Source of the DNA: Planctomyces sp.
GTDB taxonomy: Bacteria > Planctomycetota > Planctomycetia > Planctomycetales > Planctomycetaceae
DNA: 64,000 bases
Assembly: GCA_019636235.1 (NCBI GenBank)
Contig: JAHBXW010000023.1
Coordinates: forward strand, 1-64,000
Reading direction: 5' to 3'
The position numbers and the translations under genes are program-made. The notes under the pieces were generated by a model. The model made no database searches and was not told the DNA's origin. It saw only the letters and a list, made by a program, of their open reading frames with translations. Shown here in pieces: positions 37,221-45,377 of the stretch (within the stretch, counting starts at the first letter, position 1; every line of letters starts with the position of its first letter).

Positions 37221-40031
37221 ATGGATTCCGCTTCCGCGTCCTCCGCAGTTCCGGCCGAGCCGTCGCCCCCGCTGGCGACGAGCGACCTCGACGCCGACAT
37301 CGCCTTCTACGACGGCGTGCTCAGCGGCGTCATTCGCCGGCTGGAAGGGGAGGAGACGCTGCAACTCGTGCAGCGGGTTCGACAGGCGGCCCAGGAACTG
37401 AGGGCGCGTCCATCGATCGACGAGGCCCGCCGGCTGCGGGATGAACTCGCGGGACTCGACCTCGCCAGCCTCCGCAAGCTGACCCGGGCCTTCAGCATTT
37501 ACTTCGACCTGATCAACCTGGCGGAGCAGCGGGCGCGGCTCCGCGTGCTGCGGCGGCGGGCCCATGAGGAAGGCGTCATTGCCGACAGCGTCGAAGCGGC
37601 CGTGCAGCAACTCCTGAACGCGGGCGTCACGACCGATCAGATGCGCAGCTTTCTGCGGCAGTCGCTGGTGATGCCGGTGTTCACGGCCCATCCCAGCGAG
37701 GCCCGACGACGGTCGATCCTCGAGAAGTTGAGCAGCATCGCCCGGCAGATGGACGTGCTCGAACTCCGACAACTGCTTCCGCAGGAGCGCCAGGCGGCCC
37801 GGGCGCAGATCGTCGAGGAGATCGAACAGTTCTGGATGACGAATCTCGTCCGCAGCGTGCGTCCGACGGTGCGGGATGAAGTCCGGCAGGGGCTGTCGAT
37901 GGTCGAGTCCCTGTTCGAGGTCGTGCCGCGGATCGACCGCGAACTCGAGCGGCTGCTGCCCGCGGGGCGGCCCTCCGACAGCGCGCTGGGCGGGCTGCGG
38001 TTCGGATCCTGGATCGGCGGCGACCGGGACGGCAATCCCCGGGTCACCCACGATGTGACGATCGAAGCCGTCCGCATGCAGCAACTGGCCGTGCTGCGGC
38101 TGTATGTGCGGCGGATGGAGGAGCTCGGTCGCCGGTTGAGCCTGTCGGAGGAGTCGGCGCCGCCGGGCGATGCCCTGCGGGATGTGCTGTCGCAATCGGC
38201 TCGCGGCATTGCGGAAGCGTCCCCCGGCCTGGCCCGCGAGCCGCTGCGGCTCGTGTGTCGGCTGGTCCGGGACCGGCTGCGGCGGACGATCGAACACGTG
38301 GAGACGGTGTCGCTGACGTGGACGGCCGAGCCGGCCAGCAGTCCGGACGGAGTGTACCGCCAGAAAGAGGAGCTGCTGGCGGATTTGCGGCTGATCGATG
38401 TCGAACTGCGGCGAGTGCGGGCGGAGGCGTCGGCGGATGGACTGCTGCGGGACCTGATCCGGCTGGTTGACGTGTTCGGGCTGCACTTCCTGACGCTGGA
38501 CATCCGCCAGAACAGCGCCGCGCACGGCCAGGCCGTGGAGGAGATCCTGAGTTGGGCCGGGCTGTGCGACGGCTATCTCAAGCTGGCCCCGAACGAGCGG
38601 TTCGACATTCTGTCGCGCGAGCTGCAGTGCAACCGGCCGCTGATTCCGACGCATCTGCCCTACTCGCCGGAGGTCTGCGAGGTCATTCAGACATTCCGCA
38701 GCGTGTCGGCCGTGCTCGAGCGGCAATGCACGGAATCGATCGAAAACTACATCATCAGCAACGCGACCGAGCCGGCGCACGTGCTGGAGGTGCTGCTCCT
38801 GGCGCGGGAGGCCGGGTTGTTCCGGCCGTGGGAGAACGTCAGTCGTCTGAACATCATTCCGCTGTTCGAGGCGCAGGCGCCGCTGAGCAGCGCGGCGACG
38901 ATCATTCAGCGAGTCATCACCGAACCCGCGTACCGGTCGCATCTCGCCCTGCGGGGCAACGTCCAGGAAGTGATGATCGGCTACTCCGACAGCAACAAGG
39001 AGACGGGCTTCCTGCAGTCGTCTTGGGCGCTGTACCAGGCGCAGCGGAGCCTGGCGGAGATTCAACGGCGGAGCGGCGTGACGCTGCAGTTCTTCCATGG
39101 CCGCGGCGGGGCCATCGGACGCGGCGGCGGACCCGCGAACCGGGCGATCCTCGCCCAGCCGCCGGGAACCCTGCAGGGACGCCTGCGGTTCACCGAGCAG
39201 GGAGAGGTCATCGCCGATCGCTACGGCTCGACGGGCCTCGCCGAACGCCACCTCGAGCAGATTCTGAACGCCGTCCTCCGCAGCAGTTTTTCTGTCGTCG
39301 CCGATCCGCCCCCGCCCGCGTGGGAACGGCTTCTGGAGCGGCTCGCGGAACGCGCCTGCCGGCAGTATCGCAGCCTCGTGTACGAAGACGCTGGCTTTCT
39401 GACGTACTTCGAAGAGGCGACGCCGATCCATGAAATCGGCCAGTTGAAGATCGCCTCCCGGCCGGCCCGCCGCACAGAAGGCGCGCCTTCGGACAACGCC
39501 GCCCGGCTCGACAAGCTGCGGGCCATTCCGTGGGTGTTCAGCTGGATGCAGTGCCGGCACACGCTGCCGGGCTGGTACGGATTGGGCAGCGCGGTGCTGG
39601 AGTACGTCGAAGAGAATCCCGACGCCCGCGAGACGCTGTCGCGGATGTACGAGCAGTGGCCGTTCTGGCGGACGTTGATCGACAACGCGCAGATGATTCT
39701 CGCCAAGGCCGACCTGGAGATCGCCCGGCTGTATGCGGACCTGGTGACCGATCGTGAGCTGGGGGACCGGATTTACGGCCGCATCGCCCGGGAGTACGAA
39801 CGGACGACCGAGGCGGTGTTCGTGATCACTGGCCGCCGCGAACTGCTGGACCACATGCCGGTCCTGAAACACTCGATCGCCCGCCGGAACCCGTATGTCG
39901 ATCCGCTGAGCATCATTCAGCTCGTGCTGCTGAAGCGTCTCCGGGGAGGCGAGCAGCCCGAGGACGAGCTGCTGGCGGGCGTGCTGGAAAGCATCAACGG
40001 CATCGCCTCGGGTCTGAAGAACACGGGATGA
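37221..40031 (+). CDS. ppc: Phosphoenolpyruvate carboxylase
   Basis: A 936-residue cytosolic enzyme adding bicarbonate to PEP to give oxaloacetate. The catalytic histidine lies in VFTAHPSEARRRS (His157). Other signatures are GSWIGGDRDGNPRVT, MIGYSDSNKETGFLQSSWAL, FFHGRGGAIGRGGGP and the invariant C-terminus GLKNTG. Length is normal. The ATG at 37221 is used; a longer frame back into pfkA has no support. With pfkA it forms an anaplerotic branch directly downstream of glycolysis. Confidence 0.97.
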   Translation: MDSASASSAVPAEPSPPLATSDLDADIAFYDGVLSGVIRRLEGEETLQLVQRVRQAAQELRARPSIDEARRLRDELAGLDLASLRKLTRAFSIYFDLINLAEQRARLRVLRRRAHEEGVIADSVEAAVQQLLNAGVTTDQMRSFLRQSLVMPVFTAHPSEARRRSILEKLSSIARQMDVLELRQLLPQERQAARAQIVEEIEQFWMTNLVRSVRPTVRDEVRQGLSMVESLFEVVPRIDRELERLLPAGRPSDSALGGLRFGSWIGGDRDGNPRVTHDVTIEAVRMQQLAVLRLYVRRMEELGRRLSLSEESAPPGDALRDVLSQSARGIAEASPGLAREPLRLVCRLVRDRLRRTIEHVETVSLTWTAEPASSPDGVYRQKEELLADLRLIDVELRRVRAEASADGLLRDLIRLVDVFGLHFLTLDIRQNSAAHGQAVEEILSWAGLCDGYLKLAPNERFDILSRELQCNRPLIPTHLPYSPEVCEVIQTFRSVSAVLERQCTESIENYIISNATEPAHVLEVLLLAREAGLFRPWENVSRLNIIPLFEAQAPLSSAATIIQRVITEPAYRSHLALRGNVQEVMIGYSDSNKETGFLQSSWALYQAQRSLAEIQRRSGVTLQFFHGRGGAIGRGGGPANRAILAQPPGTLQGRLRFTEQGEVIADRYGSTGLAERHLEQILNAVLRSSFSVVADPPPPAWERLLERLAERACRQYRSLVYEDAGFLTYFEEATPIHEIGQLKIASRPARRTEGAPSDNAARLDKLRAIPWVFSWMQCRHTLPGWYGLGSAVLEYVEENPDARETLSRMYEQWPFWRTLIDNAQMILAKADLEIARLYADLVTDRELGDRIYGRIAREYERTTEAVFVITGRRELLDHMPVLKHSIARRNPYVDPLSIIQLVLLKRLRGGEQPEDELLAGVLESINGIASGLKNTG

Positions 40032-40043
40032 GGCGAGCCAGTT

Positions 40044-40359
40044 GGGTGGCGTCGAGCCGAGTGAGCCCGGAGGGCGAGCCGGCGATGACCCACCAATTCG
40101 CGCGGCGACCAGGATTGGTCATTGGTCATCGCAGACTGGCCCATTGTCATTGAATGAAGCGGATCCAAGCCGACGGCTCCGCCGTCGGGCGCCGGGCGGC
40201 CGTAGGGTGGCGTCGAGCCGCGTGAGCCCAAAGGGCGAGCCGGCGATGACCCACCAATTCGCGCGGCGACCAGGATTGGTCATTGGTCATCGCAGACTGG
40301 TCAATTGTCATTGAATGAAGCGGATCCAAGCCGACGGCTCCGCCGTCGGGCGCCGGGCG
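40044..40359. repeat. Two tandem copies of a 161-base intergenic repeat
   Basis: Units start at 40044 and 40205 and end together at the phrase gccgtcgggcgccgggcg. The copies are nearly identical over their full length. Each opens with GGGTGGCGTCGAGCC, continues through GGCGAGCCGGCGATGACCC, then holds TTGGTCATTGGTCATCGCAG and a GC-rich palindrome (CCGACGGCTCCGCCGTCGG). They fill almost the whole gap between the convergent ppc and transglutaminase genes. Related but rearranged copies lie at 52498-52915. No coding sense is apparent. Confidence 0.92.
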
Positions 40360-40362
40360 CGA

Positions 40363-41250
40363 TCACTCTCCGGCGGGCGCTGTTTCCTCGACGTCGACGC
40401 TCACCTGCAACTGGTGCGAGCCGCCGCCGATGTAGACCCCCTTGAGCGGCGCAACGTCGCCGTAGTCCCGCCCCCACGCGACCGTCACGTGATCCTCGAT
40501 CACCAGCGTCCCGAGGACCGGATCGACGTCGACCCAGCCCAAAGGACCGCAATACACCGACGCCCACGCATGCGATGCGTCGGCCCCTACCAGCCGCGGT
40601 TTGCCGGGCGGCGGCAACGTCCGCAGATAGCCGCTGATGTACCGCGCGGCCAACCCCTGAGAGCGGATGATCGAAATCAGGAGATGGGCGAAGTCCTGGC
40701 AGACCCCCCGCCGATCGCGGAACACGTGTTCCACGGGCGTCGTGACCGTCGTCGCCTCCGGATCGAACTGGAAGTCGCCATGAAACCGCTCGACGAGTTC
40801 CAGCAGCGCTTCGACAATCGGCCGCCCCGGCGCGAATGACGGAGCCGCGTACGCCGCGAAATCGCCGTGCGTCCGGCAGCGCGGAGAGTCGAATAGAAAC
40901 TCGCAGGCCTCAAGCTCGGCCGCCGATTCGTGCCGCTGGAGAGCCTCCGCGACCGCATCCCATGCCAGTGAGTCCGAGGCCGGTCGCTCCGCGGGACGGT
41001 CCAGCTCGATGTCGCTGACGGCCGTCACCGTGAGCGCATCGTATCCCTGGTTGAACGAGAACTGCGTGACCGTATTGCCGAAGGCGTCGGTCCGGGTCGA
41101 AACGACGGATGGCTGGGGAATGATCGTCAGCGAATGCGACAGCAGCCGCTGCAGGCCCGTGGCGCGAGGCGTCAGCCAGGCCTCGTTGTGGCCGACGGAA
41201 ACCGCCTCGCTGCCCGTGTAGCGGGTTGTGTGCTGAATGTGGAACGTCAT
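40363..41250 (-). CDS. Transglutaminase-like cysteine peptidase/ligase family protein
   Basis: A 295-residue protein. Residues 1-85 form the bacterial transglutaminase-like N-terminal domain (MTFHIQHTTRYTGSEAVSVG). The papain-like core has Cys184 in RRGVCQDFAHLL, His227 in GADASHAWASVY and Asp243 in GWVDVDPVLG, a complete catalytic triad. No signal peptide is present. The start codon overlaps the stop of the ATP-grasp/alpha-E gene in an ATGA arrangement, so the longer frame reaching to 42708 is only a shadow. Such genes are known to travel with ATP-grasp/alpha-E proteins. Confidence 0.93.
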   Translation of the reverse strand: MTFHIQHTTRYTGSEAVSVGHNEAWLTPRATGLQRLLSHSLTIIPQPSVVSTRTDAFGNTVTQFSFNQGYDALTVTAVSDIELDRPAERPASDSLAWDAVAEALQRHESAAELEACEFLFDSPRCRTHGDFAAYAAPSFAPGRPIVEALLELVERFHGDFQFDPEATTVTTPVEHVFRDRRGVCQDFAHLLISIIRSQGLAARYISGYLRTLPPPGKPRLVGADASHAWASVYCGPLGWVDVDPVLGTLVIEDHVTVAWGRDYGDVAPLKGVYIGGGSHQLQVSVDVEETAPAGE

Positions 41251-43787
41251 GTCGTCGCCACCACGTCCGGTTCGATCGTGATTTGCCGGGGCTGGCCGGA
41301 ATGGAGCAGGTATTTGCGGCTGAGCGTGTCCGTCAGAGCCCGCAGCGCGAGATCGACGTCGATCATGATGTCGCGCAGGTCGGCCGTCTGGGGCCGCGCC
41401 AACTGGTCCGGCGGCAGCATCCGCACCGCGTGCAGAGCCCCCATGATGACCCGCTTCTCCTCGCTGCGCAGCGGGCTGGCGGCGTCCTGCGGCAGCAGGT
41501 CGACGTGGTCGGCCAGCGCCGCCAGCTGCGACGCGATCGACCGCGGACAGGTTTCGTCGGTGATGCACAGGTCCAGCACCGCGTTCTGCTGGATGTTGTC
41601 GAGGTACCGCGCGCGATACGTCATGCGGCAGTCCATGACCTCGAGCAAGGCCTTCAGCACGGGGCGCTCGATCGGCTCGCCGTCGCTCATCAGGCTGCGC
41701 AGCAGTCCGGCGACGTTCCGCGTCCGCTCGACGCGGCGGCCGATGTCCAGCAGCCGCCAGGCCGGGCCGCGGATCATGCCGTCCTGGATCAGGCCGCTGA
41801 CCGCCGCCAGGTCCAGAATGACCTGATTGACGGCGTCGAGGACGTCGTAGGGGCCGGTCCAGCCCGACGACACCGAAGCGTGAAATGTGGCCGCCGTCTC
41901 GTGAATCTTCCGCCACGCGTCGGGGGAGATCCACAGCCGCTCCAGCGAGGCCAGCCGTTCCAGCTCGCGCACCGCCGCCGCGAGGCCCCGGGACTCCGAC
42001 GCGTCCGAAACCATTCGCGGCAGTTCCTCGCCGAAGGCCGGCATCGGCCCCGCGAGAATCTCGATCGCAAAGCCCGGCTCGATCTGCCCCTGATCGGCCA
42101 GGATCCGCACCAGGGACGGAAGTTCCGCGGCATCCAGCGGCGCATCGGTCGTCAACCGCTCGACGACGGCCCGCAGCAGACGGCTGAGGAAGTCCGCGCG
42201 GTCCAGCGACTGGCCGACCCAGAACAGATCGTCCGCGACGCGGCTCGGAAAAATGGCGCTCGTCCGTTGCAGCTTGACCGGCTCGTTTTCCGAGGACAGC
42301 AGCGTCACGGGCCGCACGGGTCCGTCCGCCAGCACCCACAAATCCTTGCTGCCCACGCCGGCCGAAATCGACAGCTCCATCGGCGCGGTGTTGGGCGCGA
42401 CGCGGACCAGCCCGCCCGGCATCAGCGAGAACTCGCCGCCTTCGGCCACCATGAAGACTCGCACGGCCGCATGACCCGGACGCACGGCCCCCTGGCTGAA
42501 CACCGGCACGGCGGAGCGCTCGATCAGCTCCTGTGCGACGAACGCATACGGCCGGGCGAGAATCCGCTCGCGCAGCGCGCCGCGTTCCGCCGCGGACACC
42601 CGGGAGACGATCGTCTCCCGACCGCCGCTGCGCTCGAACGCCGGCTTGATCACGAGACCTTCGAATTGGTCCAGCACGTAGGCCCGCTGCGCGTCGTCGC
42701 CGCACCACCAGGTGGGGATCGAGGGCATCAGCAGCTCTTCATCGAGGCAGCGGCGGCACAGCTCCGGCAGAAACGCCATGAACACGGGCGTCTCCATCAG
42801 GCCGCTGCCGGGTCGGTTGGAGATCGTGACGTTGCCGCGGCGCATGGCGTGCAGCACGCCAGGGACGCCGTAGGGCGAGTTCCCGCCCAGTTCGAGCGGG
42901 TCGATCGCGCGCTCTGGACCGCGGGCCATGATCACGTCGACCGGCGCCAGCCCCGCCAGCGTCTTCAGGTACACCCGGTCCTCCCGCACCGCCAGATCGC
43001 CGCTCTCGACCAGCGTGTAGCCCAGATATCGCGCCAGATAGACATCCTCGAAGTAGTAAGGATGCGACGCTCCCGATGAGAGCAGCACGATCCGCGGATT
43101 CGGCGAGTGCCGCGCCCCGAGTTCCGTCAGCGTGTTCTGCAGTTGCAGGAAGAAGGGCGCCAGCCGCAGGACGGGCTGGTGGTGCAGCGCGGGGGGAATC
43201 GTGCGGGAGGTGATGATGCGGTTTTCGAGGGCGAAGGCCATGCCGGCCGGTGCAGCGGCGCGGTCGGCCATCACGCACCACTGCCCGTCCGGCCCCCGCG
43301 CCAGTTCCGCCGCGTAGGTGGCGATCGACGGCCCCGGACCGGCGTGCAGGCCGCAGAACGCGCGAATGAAGCCCGGGTTGGCGAACAGCACCTCGGGGGG
43401 CAGCGAGCCGTCATAAATCAGCTGCCGCGATCCGTAGCAGTCCTGAACGATCCAGCGCAGCAGCCGTGCCCGCTGGTTCAGCCCCTTCTCGACCTTTCTC
43501 CATTCCGCCGCGCTGAGGATGAACGGCAGCAGGTCGAGCCGCCAGGGCCGCTGCAGTTGCGAGCCTTCATGGAACACGTTGAATGTGACGCCGTTCTCGC
43601 GGAGCTGCTCTTCCGCCTGCGTGGCGCGGCGGGCGAGTTCCTCGGGGGGCGCGTGGCGGAGGGCGTCGAGGAACTCCCGCCAACCGTCGCGGGGCGTGCC
43701 GGACGGGTCGAGCGCTTCGTTGTAGACGCCCGTCGGAACGGACCAGTCGAATCGGAGCGGCGGCCCGATCTTCTCAGCGGTGGACAT
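41247..43787 (-). CDS. Circularly permuted ATP-grasp protein fused to an alpha-E domain
   Basis: An 846-residue cytosolic protein. The first ~480 residues are a circularly permuted ATP-grasp ligase (formerly DUF404/DUF407; for example QDCYGSRQLIYDGSLPPEV, GASHPYYFEDVYLARYLGY and VIKPAFERSGGRETIVSR). Residues from ~505 to the end form the helical alpha-E domain (formerly DUF403; RVADDLFWVGQSLDRADFLS). In many genomes the two are separate neighbouring genes; here they are fused. ATP-grasp enzymes of this kind are predicted to make peptide or amide bonds, but the product is not known. It is translationally coupled to the transglutaminase downstream. Confidence 0.92.
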   Translation of the reverse strand: MSTAEKIGPPLRFDWSVPTGVYNEALDPSGTPRDGWREFLDALRHAPPEELARRATQAEEQLRENGVTFNVFHEGSQLQRPWRLDLLPFILSAAEWRKVEKGLNQRARLLRWIVQDCYGSRQLIYDGSLPPEVLFANPGFIRAFCGLHAGPGPSIATYAAELARGPDGQWCVMADRAAAPAGMAFALENRIITSRTIPPALHHQPVLRLAPFFLQLQNTLTELGARHSPNPRIVLLSSGASHPYYFEDVYLARYLGYTLVESGDLAVREDRVYLKTLAGLAPVDVIMARGPERAIDPLELGGNSPYGVPGVLHAMRRGNVTISNRPGSGLMETPVFMAFLPELCRRCLDEELLMPSIPTWWCGDDAQRAYVLDQFEGLVIKPAFERSGGRETIVSRVSAAERGALRERILARPYAFVAQELIERSAVPVFSQGAVRPGHAAVRVFMVAEGGEFSLMPGGLVRVAPNTAPMELSISAGVGSKDLWVLADGPVRPVTLLSSENEPVKLQRTSAIFPSRVADDLFWVGQSLDRADFLSRLLRAVVERLTTDAPLDAAELPSLVRILADQGQIEPGFAIEILAGPMPAFGEELPRMVSDASESRGLAAAVRELERLASLERLWISPDAWRKIHETAATFHASVSSGWTGPYDVLDAVNQVILDLAAVSGLIQDGMIRGPAWRLLDIGRRVERTRNVAGLLRSLMSDGEPIERPVLKALLEVMDCRMTYRARYLDNIQQNAVLDLCITDETCPRSIASQLAALADHVDLLPQDAASPLRSEEKRVIMGALHAVRMLPPDQLARPQTADLRDIMIDVDLALRALTDTLSRKYLLHSGQPRQITIEPDVVATT

Positions 43788-43833
43788 CGACAGGAGCGGG
43801 ATCCGGGGAAGACGCGAGGCGGGTCGAGGCTCA

Positions 43834-43872
43834 GGGACGATTCCGGCGGAACATTCCGTTCCGGATCGTCCC
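43834..43872. other. Long inverted repeat between ceramidase-like and ATP-grasp genes
   Basis: The outer arms GGGACGAT (43834-43841) and ATCGTCCC (43865-43872) are perfectly complementary. Inside them CGGAAC (43847-43852) pairs with GTTCCG (43858-43863) around the loop ATTCC. It lies 47 bases upstream of the ATP-grasp start and 79 bases after the ceramidase stop, both on the minus strand. No T-run follows on either strand, so it may be an operator, an mRNA hairpin or a factor-dependent terminator. Confidence 0.5.
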
Positions 43873-43950
43873 CGGTTCGAGATTATCCGAGCGGCCGGGA
43901 TTCTGAACAGACTGCTTCCAGGGCAATTCCCGGCCCCGTGCGGGCGGACG

Positions 43951-45306
43951 TCACTCCCGCCCCACTTCCTCCAGCATCCGCACGCACTCGTCGACGATCG
44001 CCTCGCCGGTTCCCCGCTCCACGAAACTGTGGAGGCCCGTCCATGTCTGGTAGCCCCCCAGATCGTAGGCGTCCCGATTCGGCACGTAACCGATGTAGTC
44101 GTTCGACAGGCCGAACACGAACGTGTTGCGGTGCGGGGATCGGCGTTTGATCTCGATGCCCAGCACGGTGAAGTATTCGGCCGGCACGGCGACGAAATAG
44201 GCGTCGCCGATGCGCAGCGCCTGCAACCATGTCGACCGCTCCTGCCCCTGCTGAGGCCGCAGGATTTCCCGCATGTCGCGGAACACCTGGGCGATGTACT
44301 CCGCTCCCTGGGGCGCGTACTTCTGGCAATAGTCGACGCATTTCCGCTCTTCCGTCTCTTCGTCGAACTCCCGCACTCGGTACGTGAACTCCCGCTTCAC
44401 TGCGGCGAGGCGGGTGCTGGACATCGGCTGCGCCGCCTGCAACGAGTCGTGAATGGCGCCCTTCAGCCGCAGCACCATTTCGTCGGTCGTCAAAATCAGG
44501 TTGTGCGTCGAGCCGGCGGCGCCGCTGAAGAAGGCGCACGGCGCCTCCAGTTCCTCGGACAGTTCCTGCGCCGCCAGTCCGTAGAATCCCGGCGAACGCT
44601 TCGGCTGGCGGGTCCCGATGCAGTGCGTGGAGTGATTGAACAGCAGTCCGGCGTAACCGCCGTCGGGCTTGCGGAACGCCAGCACCGGCAGGTCGACGTC
44701 AAACGGACCCGTCGGCCGCAGCGCGTTCTCCCGCGGGCCGATCCAGAAGACGAAGCCGTCATTGAGCAATAGCCGGCTGTTCTGTCCGACGGTCGCCTCC
44801 TGTCCCAGCCGGTACACCGGCTGGCATTCGACGGACGCCTCGGCCCGCGCGTTGGCCTCCTTCGCGGCGGCGACGATCGCTTCGACCGTCCGCCGGCAGA
44901 ATTCCTCTTCCCGCTGGTAGCCGTGAATCGTCACCGTCGAGGGCGCGTGATGCGTGTGGCTCGAATTGATGAGAATATTCTCGAACGGAATGCCGCACTC
45001 CTCCTCAATCCGCTTCGCAGCCGGGTCGAGGTAATCGCGGTTGATCATCAGCACGTCGACGGCGACCAGGCACAGCCGCGTATCGCCCGCGACCACCAGG
45101 GCCGTCGCCTGCAACTTGCCTTCCTGTCCCGTCAGACGGCCGGGGCCGATCCCGCCGCCGATGACCATCTCGTCTTCGGCCTGCATTTCGACAGTCGCCG
45201 CGCCGACGCGGAGCGCATCCGCCGCCTGCACGCGGTCGACCCGGGCAGACAGCCCGCCGCACAGAATCACGAGGCCGCAGGCCGCACTTCGCCAGAATCC
45301 CGTCAT
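43951..45306 (-). CDS. Secreted neutral/alkaline ceramidase-like protein
   Basis: A 451-residue protein with a signal peptide (SAACGLVILCGGLSARVDRVQA). It follows the N-terminal domain of neutral/alkaline non-lysosomal ceramidases: LRVGAATVEM at the mature start, VDVLMINRDYLD, the zinc-site NSSHTHHAPS, FNHSTHC and the later VAVPAEYFTVLG and GLSNDYIGYVPNRDAY segments. The C-terminal immunoglobulin-like domain of true ceramidases is missing, so the real substrate (a lipid amide or other amide) is open. It lies 71 bases downstream of the PVC cytochrome gene and may share its transcript. Confidence 0.88.
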   Translation of the reverse strand: MTGFWRSAACGLVILCGGLSARVDRVQAADALRVGAATVEMQAEDEMVIGGGIGPGRLTGQEGKLQATALVVAGDTRLCLVAVDVLMINRDYLDPAAKRIEEECGIPFENILINSSHTHHAPSTVTIHGYQREEEFCRRTVEAIVAAAKEANARAEASVECQPVYRLGQEATVGQNSRLLLNDGFVFWIGPRENALRPTGPFDVDLPVLAFRKPDGGYAGLLFNHSTHCIGTRQPKRSPGFYGLAAQELSEELEAPCAFFSGAAGSTHNLILTTDEMVLRLKGAIHDSLQAAQPMSSTRLAAVKREFTYRVREFDEETEERKCVDYCQKYAPQGAEYIAQVFRDMREILRPQQGQERSTWLQALRIGDAYFVAVPAEYFTVLGIEIKRRSPHRNTFVFGLSNDYIGYVPNRDAYDLGGYQTWTGLHSFVERGTGEAIVDECVRMLEEVGRE

Positions 45307-45377
45307 CGGTTCACCTCGGTGTCGTGGTCATCGCTGCCGTCGTCGTGAGTCCTGCGGGCGTCGCCGCCCGATTGCCC

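Noticed and set aside
40042-40329. Short frames within the 161-base tandem repeat
   Set aside because: Open in several frames because of the repeat composition, without ribosome sites or plausible products.
41250-42708. N-terminal extension of the transglutaminase frame
   Set aside because: The extension overlaps the ATP-grasp/alpha-E gene in another frame and is Arg/Gly/Ala-rich. The ATGA junction at 41250 is the natural start.
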